From Candidatus Faecousia intestinigallinarum (GTDB lineage Bacteria; Bacillota; Clostridia; Oscillospirales; Oscillospiraceae), in the NCBI GenBank assembly GCA_018715805.1, contig DVKX01000074.1:1-38406 (forward strand): DNA of 38,406 nt. The letters run 5' to 3'. Below the pieces are notes generated by a model. It saw only the letters and a list, made by a program, of their open reading frames with translations, did no database searches and was not told the origin of the DNA. Positions 31,869-38,406 of the stretch are shown piece after piece; the first letter of the stretch is position 1; every line of letters begins with the position of its first letter. Made by a program: the position numbers and the translations under genes.

Positions 31869-32822
31869 TTATCCCAGGTAATCCGCCACGTTCCGGCTGT
31901 CCACCAGCACCTTGTCTACGATCACGTTCTCAATTTCGCCGTTTTCAATCCAGTTGATCAGCTGCAAGCCCACCTGGTAGCCGCTCTCCTCAATATCCAT
32001 GTAGGCGCAGCCCCGCAGCGGACTTTCCTCATCGGCAATCAGACGGAAAGTTTCCTCGTCGCCCTCGGAGGAGAACACGAAATACTCGGAGGTATCGTTC
32101 ACCGCAGAGGCGATCTCATTGGCGGCGGCAATGGCATAGCCGTTGTTGAAGGCGAAGATGAAGCGCATATTGGGATCGGCATTCAGCATCTGCGCCGTAA
32201 AGTTGGCGGCTTCCTCATCGTCCTTGGGGTAAAATTCGGAAGCGAAGGTGAAATTCTTACCCTCGCACCAGGCGTTGATCACCGCTTTGATATCCTCCTT
32301 GGCGGTGTAGTAATCGCTGTCCTGATTCTCGCAGCTCTCCAGCCACAGCGCGGAGATGGTGCCCTCCGTGATGCCGTGCTCGGTGACATAGTTGTCCAGC
32401 GAGTCCACAAACTGCTCCGCCAGCGCCACATAGTCGTTTTCCGTGCAGGCTTTCGCGCCCGGCGTAATTTCGCCCTGGGTCAGCGCGCCGATGTCCGGAT
32501 GGGCGTTCAGGAAATCCGCTGCAGATTCCGGCGCCACAAAGATGGAATAGATGGCGCCCACATTGGCGGCCGCCAGAGTATCCAGTCCGGAGAGCATCTG
32601 CTCCGCGTCGCCGTTGTAGTCGTAGGACACATATTCGTAGCCCTTTTCCTTAGCGGCGCGCTCAATGCCGTTGCTCATCTTCAGCTGGAAGTCGAAAGCC
32701 AGAGAGGGCAAGATCGCGCCGAGCTTTTTCTTCTCCCCGGTGGTGGGGCCGTCTTCAGCAGCACAGGCAGCCAAACCGACTACTAGGCAAATTGCTAATA
32801 AGATGGCGATTAGTTTTTTCAT
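31869..32822 (-). CDS. Sugar-binding lipoprotein of the ABC transporter, RbsB type
   Basis: The protein (317 residues) has a lipoprotein signal (MKKLIAILLAICLVVGLAAC, lipid-bearing Cys20) and a periplasmic-binding-protein type-1 fold typical of ribose/galactose systems, with LGAILPSLAFDFQLKMSNGI at the start and a repeated two-lobe layout. It captures a sugar outside the membrane and feeds the RbsC/RbsA-type importer. It is the first gene of the transport operon, behind its own promoter. Confidence 0.93.
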   Translation of the reverse strand: MKKLIAILLAICLVVGLAACAAEDGPTTGEKKKLGAILPSLAFDFQLKMSNGIERAAKEKGYEYVSYDYNGDAEQMLSGLDTLAAANVGAIYSIFVAPESAADFLNAHPDIGALTQGEITPGAKACTENDYVALAEQFVDSLDNYVTEHGITEGTISALWLESCENQDSDYYTAKEDIKAVINAWCEGKNFTFASEFYPKDDEEAANFTAQMLNADPNMRFIFAFNNGYAIAAANEIASAVNDTSEYFVFSSEGDEETFRLIADEESPLRGCAYMDIEESGYQVGLQLINWIENGEIENVIVDKVLVDSRNVADYLG

Positions 32823-32857
32823 TTTTGTACACCCCTTTTGTTAATTTGGATGAAAAT

Positions 32858-32887
32858 ATCATACGCCGCCGGGGTTTTTTTTGTAAA
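32858..32887 (-). promoter_or_regulatory. Promoter of the sugar ABC operon
   Basis: On the minus strand TTTACA (32882-32887) and TATGAT (32858-32863) are 18 bases apart, in the 112-base gap after the ATPase-like gene. An A-rich run separates the boxes; a GC-rich CCCCGGCGGCG lies just before the -10. It would let the transporter be made independently of the two-component genes. Confidence 0.6.
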
Positions 32888-32934
32888 GTACACGCATTTT
32901 CAAAAAAAGCCATAATCTTTTGAAGCAAAATGCA

Positions 32935-34359
32935 TCACTCCTCCGCCAGGAGAAGCTCCATGGGTTCTTCCTCCAGCAGCCGATAATCCGATATGATCTG
33001 CACCACCGCCTTGCCCATTTCCAGCAGCTGACTGCGCAAGTCCTTGTACCACTGGATGCGCTTGATATCGTCGTTGGCCGCCTGGGAGAATAGAAATACC
33101 ACATCCGGATGAATTGCCAGCCATTTTGCCGTAACCAAGGTGACCATATCCAGATAAGAAAGTCCTTGGCAGTCCCGCCGGGCGCGCAGCGCCCGGCAGC
33201 GCTTCAGAGAAGGATATGTCTCCACCACCTGGTCGAAAAGATACCGCGCCACCGCCTCGCTATAGAGCATCTTCGGGTCCAGGAAGTTCTGGGCGAAAAA
33301 ACTCACATTTTCCACTGGGGACATATTGGGAAAGATCATACGCTCCACATCCGTATTATGGAGCACGGCAATGCGGTTTCTGGCCAGATCGCCGGGCAGG
33401 GAAAGGCGCAGCTCCCTGCCGTCCTTGTGCAGCCGATACCAGGCGGCCAGATAGCCGGTAAAGCCCTCAATGTCCGTAGGGATATGGGCGTGCTCATCGT
33501 AAATACCCACCAGCTGTCCCGCATACAGCGGCACCCTGCGGCCGGTATGCAAACTCTCCAGGACGGCCACCGCATTGGATGCCTCTCTGTCGCCAATGCT
33601 CTGGCGCTGGGGCAGCGGGTGATGCACGAACGCCCGGCCAACAGTGATATGATGCACGGTATCCGCGTCAAAATACCCCCGGCCATCCCGAAAAATCTGG
33701 TTGGCGGTCATGCCGTTGCGGATGACTACGCAGGAATCCGCAATGCCTTCAAAATTCTTGAACTGGTCGTTGAGCACCGTCAGCAGGATGCCCACGCCCC
33801 GCCCTTTTAGGAATTCCAAAATAGCGTTGAACTCTTTGCTGGCCGTCCCGGTGCAGCACATAGACACATCTGAAAATACCATCACCCCCACACCGGCAGT
33901 ATAAGCCAGGAAGATTTCCCGCTTCAGCTGGGTAAAGGCGCTCACCGCACCGTCGTCCTTCGGTAAGGCCAGAAGGCTCAGCAGCTCCTGCACATCCGGA
34001 GAATCGTGGATGGGGCGCACCAAGCGCATCATCTTTCCCTGGTTCTGAAAGAGGTTCCGGTTGTCTTCCAGAGAAAACTGGTCAAAATATAATTTGCCCT
34101 GTCCAAAGACCACCAGGCCGCTTTGCAGCGTACCACGGACATTGGACAGGCGCATCTCCTCTCCGTTTACCAGTATCTGCCCCCGGTATTCCGGCACCGC
34201 CCCGGAGAGCAGCCTGGTGACGGTATGGATTCCGGAGGTGACCAGGCCGGTCATCACCATCACCTCACCCGCGTACAGGGTGAGGTTAATATCCACCGCC
34301 TGTCCGAACAGATGATCCGCAGCTTCCACGCTGCGCATCTGCAAAACAGTCTTTTTCAC
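32935..34359 (-). CDS. RbsA-like double ABC domain protein with destroyed ATP sites
   Basis: The protein (474 residues) aligns along its length with sugar ABC double ATPases, but the nucleotide motifs are gone. Where the first P-loop should be it reads TGLVTSGIH (37-45; no Lys or Ser/Thr), Walker B reads VFSDVSMCC, and no LSGGQ is present. In the second half the P-loop position reads YDEHAHIPT and the DEPT position FSQAA. The frame is intact, with no stop or frameshift, so the protein is probably maintained for a non-transport task. It follows the histidine kinase gene by 16 bases and starts with GTG behind AAGGAG. A partner or ligand sensor for the two-component system is my inference. Confidence 0.8.
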   Translation of the reverse strand: MKKTVLQMRSVEAADHLFGQAVDINLTLYAGEVMVMTGLVTSGIHTVTRLLSGAVPEYRGQILVNGEEMRLSNVRGTLQSGLVVFGQGKLYFDQFSLEDNRNLFQNQGKMMRLVRPIHDSPDVQELLSLLALPKDDGAVSAFTQLKREIFLAYTAGVGVMVFSDVSMCCTGTASKEFNAILEFLKGRGVGILLTVLNDQFKNFEGIADSCVVIRNGMTANQIFRDGRGYFDADTVHHITVGRAFVHHPLPQRQSIGDREASNAVAVLESLHTGRRVPLYAGQLVGIYDEHAHIPTDIEGFTGYLAAWYRLHKDGRELRLSLPGDLARNRIAVLHNTDVERMIFPNMSPVENVSFFAQNFLDPKMLYSEAVARYLFDQVVETYPSLKRCRALRARRDCQGLSYLDMVTLVTAKWLAIHPDVVFLFSQAANDDIKRIQWYKDLRSQLLEMGKAVVQIISDYRLLEEEPMELLLAEE

Positions 34360-34375
34360 CGCGTCTCCTTCCTCC

Positions 34376-35320
34376 CTATACCATCACGCCGTTGACGGCG
34401 GGCAAAAGCAGCGTTACATCCGTGCCGTAATCGGGTGTGCTGGCAATATGCAGTCCATATTCCTCCCCAAAATACATCTTCACTCGGGCGTCGATGTTTT
34501 TCAGCGCAATACCATAGTTCTCAAAGGCGGCGTCGGCGCGCTCCTCGGCGATATTCTGCTGAAAGGTTCGATTGATGGCTGCCACCTCATCGTCCCGGAT
34601 GCCTGCGCCGTTGTCGCTGATGGTAATTCGGAAATTCTGGTCGTCCGCCACGCACCGCACCAAAATCTGACCGCCGCTGGTCATGGCCTTGAAGCCATGG
34701 GTGAAGATATTCTCCACAATGGGCTGAAGCACCAGCTTGGGGATCCGCACCTGGCGGATGTGGGCGTAGTCGCAGTCGTAGACCGTTCGGAAGGTGAAGC
34801 GGTTGGGGAAACGGATGGACTGGATCTGCAAATAGCTGCGCAGGTGGTTCAGTTCCTCCCCTACGGTGACAATGGCGTCGTCATAATCCATGCTGTATTT
34901 GAACATGGCGGACAGCGTGGCCACCATCTGCGCCACATCCACCGCCTCCACCTCCAGCGCCATGCCCCGAATGGTGTCCAGGGTATTGTACAGGAAATGG
35001 GGATTGATCTGGCTTTGCAGGGCGTTGAGCTGCTCCTTCCGCTTTTGCAGCTGGATCTCCTGCACCCGCCTGCGGGTGCGCGCCAGCTCGTCGGCGCTCT
35101 CCCGATCCGGCTCCCGATCCAGCTTGGGCAGCAGCCAGAACATTACCGCCAGGCTCACCGCCGTCAGCACCAGCCACAAGCACACCATCACCGCGCCCCG
35201 GTGCAGCCGCCGCAGGCAGATATAGGTGGCCAGACAGGCCAAGCCCAGCCCTGCGGCGATGATCGCCCCGTCCCGGAGCATCCTCCGGTATTCTTCTTTG
35301 CTCTTTCCCGGACGCTGCAT
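34376..35320 (-). CDS. Sensor histidine kinase, YesM/LytS type
   Basis: The protein (314 residues) has two membrane segments (about 18-38 and 45-63), a charged coiled linker, the His_kinase motif NPHFLYNTLD with the phosphorylated His, and a HATPase domain with ISDNGAGI and a C-terminal GTDVTLLLP. The extracellular part is very short, so the signal is probably sensed in the membrane or through a partner such as the sugar-binding lipoprotein or the ATPase-like protein encoded next. GGGGGA lies 6 bases before the ATG at 35320; a TTG at 35326 overlapping the regulator stop (TTGA) is an alternative. Confidence 0.93.
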   Translation of the reverse strand: MQRPGKSKEEYRRMLRDGAIIAAGLGLACLATYICLRRLHRGAVMVCLWLVLTAVSLAVMFWLLPKLDREPDRESADELARTRRRVQEIQLQKRKEQLNALQSQINPHFLYNTLDTIRGMALEVEAVDVAQMVATLSAMFKYSMDYDDAIVTVGEELNHLRSYLQIQSIRFPNRFTFRTVYDCDYAHIRQVRIPKLVLQPIVENIFTHGFKAMTSGGQILVRCVADDQNFRITISDNGAGIRDDEVAAINRTFQQNIAEERADAAFENYGIALKNIDARVKMYFGEEYGLHIASTPDYGTDVTLLLPAVNGVMV

Positions 35321-35322
35321 AG

Positions 35323-36912
35323 TCAATCCCCCAGTCCGTGCTGGTGCAGCCGCCGGTACTCCGAGGGCTTCAGCCCCGTATAGTTCCGAAACAGCTTGCC
35401 GAAATAGGACACCCGGTCATACCCTACCGCGTTGGCAATCTGGGAGAGGTTCTTGTCCCGCTGCCGGAGCAGCTTCTTCGCCTGCTCCATCCGCACCGAA
35501 AGCAGATATTCGCTGTAATTCATCTGCATCTCATTTTTGAAAAGCACGCTGAGGTACGAGGGGTTGATGCCCAATCCCGAGGCCAGGCTTTTCAGGGTGA
35601 TATTTTCCATGTAGTGCTTGTCGATGTACTGCTTGGCGCCCTGGGCGTAGGCCGCCACATTGTCCAGCTTGCTGGACAGATTTTGGTTGATCTCCGTCTC
35701 AATCAGCGCCGACAGCTCCATACGCAGATCCTCCGGCGTTTCACAGCTCTCCGCCACGGCGATAAACTCCTCCAGCTTTGCCGGCTGGCTGCCGCCCTCT
35801 GCGTCCAGTTTATCCGTTACTACCATGAGATGCCACGCCGCCTGGACGCTGCACCCAATGTACAGCCAGGGGTGAGCCTGAAGCTGCTGGGCGCGGCTGG
35901 AAAACAGCGCGTCCACCCACCCCCGCACCAGCGAGGGGTTGATCTCCTCCACAATCCGCTGCAGGCCGTCCTTCTCCTGGCGGGTAAGCAGCCGCTGGTC
36001 GGTAAAATCGTTCTCCGTGCTCTCATCGGCATAGAATACCCGCTGATTTCGATTCACCAGCCGCTGCGCCATGACGATCCGCGCCTGCATATAGCTGCGC
36101 CGAATGTCGGAAAAGCTTTTCTGGGGCGTTCCCACGCCCAGATAGCATTTCTTCTGGGTCTTGCAGCTGATCTCCACAATGCTGCTTTGCAGAATATTGT
36201 CGATGAGCACCTTCAGCGCTTTTTCATCCCCGGCATCGTAGTTCAGCAGCACACACATGGCGGCCGGGCTGTCGTGGAAGATTTCAAACTCATGGCACAG
36301 CTCCTGGAGCTTCGGACGCAGGATGCTCTCAAACATCCGGCATACCACCGGCAGCTGATTGATCTCATTACGGCTGCCGGGGAAGCAGACGAAAATAATA
36401 TCAAACAGCCCGTTGGTAAAGTTAAAATGATAGCGCTGATTGATCTCCTCCAGGGAACCGGGCATTTCCATCTTGGTTATGCAGTCCAGGAATTGCAGCC
36501 GGGCAGAGGCTCGCTCCAGCACCCGCTCCGACGTCAGGTTCTGCTGGGACTTGGTGACGATGGCGCGCAGAACGTCGTTGAGGCTCTTTTGGTCCAGCGG
36601 CTTCAGAAGGTAGTTCACCGCGCCGTATTTCAACGCGCTCAGCGCGTATTCAAAATTCCGGTATCCCGAAATTACCACCAGCTGAATCTCCGGGTGCTCC
36701 CGGGACAGCTGCTCCATCAGCGCCAGACCGTTCATCCCCGGCATCTCAATGTCACAGATGAGAATGTCCGCCTGGTCGCGCTCCAGGTACGCCATTACCT
36801 CGTCCCCGTTTCCGAACGTCCCCACCAGCGTCAATCCCAGGCCCTCCCAGTCAATGAGATGCCGGATCAGCGAGCAAATGTACACTTCATCGTCCGCAAT
36901 CAGTACTTTCAT
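35323..36912 (-). CDS. AraC-type response regulator, YesN type
   Basis: The protein (529 residues) has an N-terminal receiver (IADDE at 5-9, phospho-acceptor Asp54 in ICDIEMPGMNG, Lys104 in LLKP), a central helical region, and a C-terminal AraC DNA-binding domain (about 425-525) with NITLKSLASGLGINPSYLS and IANAVGYDRVSYFGKLFRNY. With the adjacent YesM-type kinase it forms a carbohydrate-responsive two-component system that likely activates the neighbouring sugar operon. The ATG at 36912 follows GGAGG by 6 bases; the frame continues 23 codons upstream. Its stop is 2 bases before the kinase ATG. Confidence 0.95.
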   Translation of the reverse strand: MKVLIADDEVYICSLIRHLIDWEGLGLTLVGTFGNGDEVMAYLERDQADILICDIEMPGMNGLALMEQLSREHPEIQLVVISGYRNFEYALSALKYGAVNYLLKPLDQKSLNDVLRAIVTKSQQNLTSERVLERASARLQFLDCITKMEMPGSLEEINQRYHFNFTNGLFDIIFVCFPGSRNEINQLPVVCRMFESILRPKLQELCHEFEIFHDSPAAMCVLLNYDAGDEKALKVLIDNILQSSIVEISCKTQKKCYLGVGTPQKSFSDIRRSYMQARIVMAQRLVNRNQRVFYADESTENDFTDQRLLTRQEKDGLQRIVEEINPSLVRGWVDALFSSRAQQLQAHPWLYIGCSVQAAWHLMVVTDKLDAEGGSQPAKLEEFIAVAESCETPEDLRMELSALIETEINQNLSSKLDNVAAYAQGAKQYIDKHYMENITLKSLASGLGINPSYLSVLFKNEMQMNYSEYLLSVRMEQAKKLLRQRDKNLSQIANAVGYDRVSYFGKLFRNYTGLKPSEYRRLHQHGLGD

Positions 36913-36985
36913 TTTTCTTCCTCCAAATTGATCTAAAAAAAGTTGCCAAAATCCAATTGTTGTGCACTTTTCTGCCATCATTCCA

Positions 36986-37006
36986 AATATTATACTAAAT
37001 AATATT
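36986..37006. promoter_or_regulatory. Perfect palindrome between divergent regulator and beta-PGM genes
   Basis: AATATTAT and ATAATATT arms flank ACTAA, a 21-base perfect inverted repeat, downstream of the regulator promoter on the minus strand and upstream of the phosphoglucomutase gene. It is a plausible operator for a dimeric repressor, though its AT-only arms make chance possible. Confidence 0.45.
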
Positions 37007-37029
37007 CAGCTTTTGTCCCTATAAATCGA

Positions 37030-37059
37030 ATTATAGCACACTTGCATGGAAGAAGTCAA
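37030..37059 (-). promoter_or_regulatory. Promoter of the YesN/YesM operon
   Basis: On the minus strand TTGACT (37054-37059) and TATAAT (37030-37035) are 18 bases apart. The leader of about 110 bases contains the palindrome at 36986-37006, so a bound repressor would block early elongation. Confidence 0.65.
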
Positions 37060-37086
37060 TTTGTAGAAAAAGGAAAGGTGAAAACA

Positions 37087-37728
37087 ATGATCAAGGCCAT
37101 TATTTTTGATCTGGACGGGGTCTTAGTGACCACGGATACCCTGCATTACGCCGCCTGGAAAGAGACTGCCGACCGGGAAGGTATTTACTTTGATCGGAAG
37201 ATCAATCACCGCCTGCGGGGCGTAGGACGCATGGAGTGCGTGGACATCCTTCTGGAGCGGGCGCGCCGTCCCTATTCCTCCGTAGAGAAGGCCGCGCTGG
37301 CGCAGCACAAGAACGCCTACTATCAGCGCCTATTGGAATTCATCTCCCCCAAGAACATTCTGCCCGGCGCTGTCAGCGTTTTGGAGCAGCTGAAAGCGGC
37401 AGGCTATCGTCTGGCTGTGGGCAGTTCCTCTGCCAATGCCAAGACTATCCTGGAGAAGCTACAGCTGAGCGCGTATTTTGACGCCGTTTCCGACGGCAAC
37501 AACATCTCCCACAGCAAGCCCAACCCCGAAGTTTTCCTGAAAGCTGCGGAAATGCTGGGGGTTTCCCCTGCGGAGTGCGCAGTGGTGGAAGACGCTCCCG
37601 CCGGTATTGAGGCCGCCAAAGCCGCCGGTATGGTGGCCTTCGGTATGGGCGAGGCTGCGACCTATCCCATGACTGACCATTCCCTCACCGCGCTGAGCGG
37701 CATCATCCCCATTCTGCAGCAGGCGTAA
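37087..37728 (+). CDS. pgmB: Beta-phosphoglucomutase, HAD family
   Basis: The protein (213 residues) converts beta-glucose-1-phosphate to glucose-6-phosphate. IIFDLDGVLV holds the nucleophile Asp8 and acid/base Asp10; TDTLHYAAWK and FDRKINHRLRGVGRME are the cap-domain signatures of beta-PGM; GSSSAN, SKPNPEVFLKAA and VVEDAPAGIEAA complete the HAD motifs. Beta-PGM usually works downstream of an inverting disaccharide phosphorylase, but no such enzyme is in this window. The ATG at 37087 follows AGGAAAGG by 8 bases; no strong plus-strand promoter is apparent. A GC hairpin (37717-37738) overlapping the stop codon may help end the transcript, though it lacks a U-run. Confidence 0.93.
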   Translation: MIKAIIFDLDGVLVTTDTLHYAAWKETADREGIYFDRKINHRLRGVGRMECVDILLERARRPYSSVEKAALAQHKNAYYQRLLEFISPKNILPGAVSVLEQLKAAGYRLAVGSSSANAKTILEKLQLSAYFDAVSDGNNISHSKPNPEVFLKAAEMLGVSPAECAVVEDAPAGIEAAKAAGMVAFGMGEAATYPMTDHSLTALSGIIPILQQA

Positions 37729-37751
37729 CCGCCTGCTGCCGGCGCGCTTGG

Positions 37752-38147
37752 CTAACCGGCGCTGTCTTCCTCCCCCTGCATCTTCCCCGTTATCACCCGG
37801 TGGATGGCCATAGCGCCGCCGCTTACTGGAATCCACAGCAGGCTGTAGGGCGCGCAGATCTGCCCCTGAAAGTTCATGGGCAGGCTGCGGTAGTCCCATA
37901 TCTGGTGCGACCGGTTAAACAGCAAGCCGGCGGCCAGCTCCACTGCTGTGACCACCCCTGCCCCGGTCAGCAGTTTTACGGACGGGGGAATCCTCTGCCG
38001 CTCCAATCTGCCCAGCAGCAGAAAGCAGCAGCCCCCCGCCAGGAACATACTGTAGTGGCTCCTGCTGCGCCAGAGCAGCTCCATCCCTACATACCCCAGT
38101 CCTCCCAGGGAAAAGAGCAGGGGCGCACGAAGTCTGCGTTTCTTCAC
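37752..38147 (-). CDS. Small polytopic membrane protein, putative ABC-transporter type IV (CmpB-like)
   Basis: The protein (131 residues) has about four membrane segments and the motif WDYRSLPMNFQGQICAPYSL, typical of the CmpB-like family annotated as putative ABC-transporter type IV, whose function is not known. The frame stays open upstream through the tRNA promoter into the tRNA gene, so the true start must be later. I chose GTG at 38147, with GGTGAG 4 bases upstream (tight spacing), which yields VKKRRLRAPLLF and then a membrane segment. It converges with pgmB, 23 bases away. Confidence 0.72.
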   Translation of the reverse strand: MKKRRLRAPLLFSLGGLGYVGMELLWRSRSHYSMFLAGGCCFLLLGRLERQRIPPSVKLLTGAGVVTAVELAAGLLFNRSHQIWDYRSLPMNFQGQICAPYSLLWIPVSGGAMAIHRVITGKMQGEEDSAG

Positions 38148-38205
38148 GATACTCACCTCATGGATAGCGTTCCCAAATTTTTCCCGAAAAATTCCCGGTT
38201 TTCTC

Positions 38206-38234
38206 TTGACAAACCGCCGCCCCTTGGGTATAAT
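38206..38234 (+). promoter_or_regulatory. Consensus sigma-A promoter of the tRNA genes
   Basis: TTGACA (38206-38211) and TATAAT (38229-38234), both perfect, with a 17-base spacer. It lies 43 bases before tRNA-Met. Confidence 0.92.
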
Positions 38235-38277
38235 AAGGAAGCTTTGTTTCGGCGGTGTTTTAACCCCGAGACCATAT

Positions 38278-38353
38278 GGCGGCATAACTCAGTTGGTAGA
38301 GTAGCCGGTTCATACCCGGTATGTCATCTGTTCGAATCAGATTGCCGCTACCA
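38278..38353 (+). tRNA. tRNA-Met (CAT), elongator type likely
   Basis: A 76-base cloverleaf with encoded CCA. The acceptor GGCGGCA pairs with TGCCGCT (G-U at the first pair). The anticodon loop is TTCATAC. The anticodon stem lacks the three G-C pairs of initiator tRNA, so this is an elongator Met; an Ile2 tRNA with a modified CAT anticodon cannot be excluded by sequence alone. Confidence 0.93.
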
Positions 38354-38406
38354 GGCCCGTTGGTCAAGCGGTTAAGACACCGCCCTTTCACGGCGGTAAC
38401 ATGGGT
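38354..38406 (+). tRNA. tRNA-Glu (TTC), cut by the window end
   Basis: Starts immediately after the CCA of tRNA-Met. It shows GGCCCGT, the D-arm GGTCAAGCGGTTAAGAC, and the anticodon arm CCGCC-CTTTCAC-GGCGG with TTC. The T-arm and 3' acceptor strand lie beyond the window. Shared promoter and no gap indicate one tRNA operon. Confidence 0.92.

Noticed and set aside
32935-34359. ATPase-like gene considered as a pseudogene
   Set aside because: The frame is open for 474 codons with a proper start and operon spacing; only the catalytic motifs are lost.
35338-36936. Plus-strand open frame of 532 codons opposite the AraC-type regulator
   Set aside because: Shadow frame; the minus strand encodes intact receiver and HTH motifs.
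38148-38285. N-terminal extension of the CmpB-like protein to 38285
   Set aside because: It would cross a perfect tRNA promoter and overlap the tRNA-Met gene on the other strand.

Overview
The window looks like chromosome of a spore-forming, Gram-positive, moderately GC-rich Clostridia (an Oscillospiraceae-like gut bacterium is my inference). The signs are a spoVT-type sporulation regulator, a SCIFF six-cysteine peptide with its radical-SAM maturase, a sortase-anchored surface protein, strong GGAGG ribosome sites, U-tailed terminators and sigma-A promoters.

Bases 1-20000 are dominated by cyclic-di-GMP. A minus-strand operon of eight genes (bases 13387 down to 3274, ending at a terminator at 3150-3185) runs VTC-domain protein, DUF4956 membrane protein, CotH-like kinase, membrane-anchored glycoside hydrolase, HEAT-repeat protein, processive family-2 glycosyltransferase, DivIVA-like coiled coil, and an EAL phosphodiesterase with a degenerate GGDEF. 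I read it as an exopolysaccharide synthesis operon. Its leader holds a c-di-GMP-I (GEMM) riboswitch (about 13442-13516) whose 3' end overlaps an intrinsic terminator, suggesting c-di-GMP turns the operon on. A membrane PAS-GGDEF cyclase gene ends within a few bases of the aptamer, and the last gene of the operon encodes the enzyme that destroys the ligand, so the locus looks like a self-contained c-di-GMP circuit. Around it are a hybrid histidine kinase with two receivers and no Hpt (277-2856), a secreted unassigned TIM-barrel-like protein, a REC-HD-GYP response regulator, a stand-alone Hpt protein and a second membrane GGDEF cyclase.

Bases 20000-26400 hold a 711-residue sortase-anchored surface protein, whose likely promoter has an (AT)8 tract in its spacer; spoVT; and a ranthipeptide unit: SCIFF precursor, SPASM radical-SAM maturase and a PLP amino-acid decarboxylase overlapping the maturase by ATGA.

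Bases 26400-37740 are a carbohydrate locus: YesN/YesM-type two-component system followed by a sugar ABC ATPase homologue that has lost its nucleotide-binding motifs, then a RbsB/RbsA/RbsC-type ABC importer, a lactonase-like beta-propeller and a GH3 enzyme. A beta-phosphoglucomutase gene is divergent. The right edge holds a small membrane protein and, on the plus strand behind a consensus promoter, tRNA-Met(CAT) and the start of tRNA-Glu(TTC), cut by the window end.
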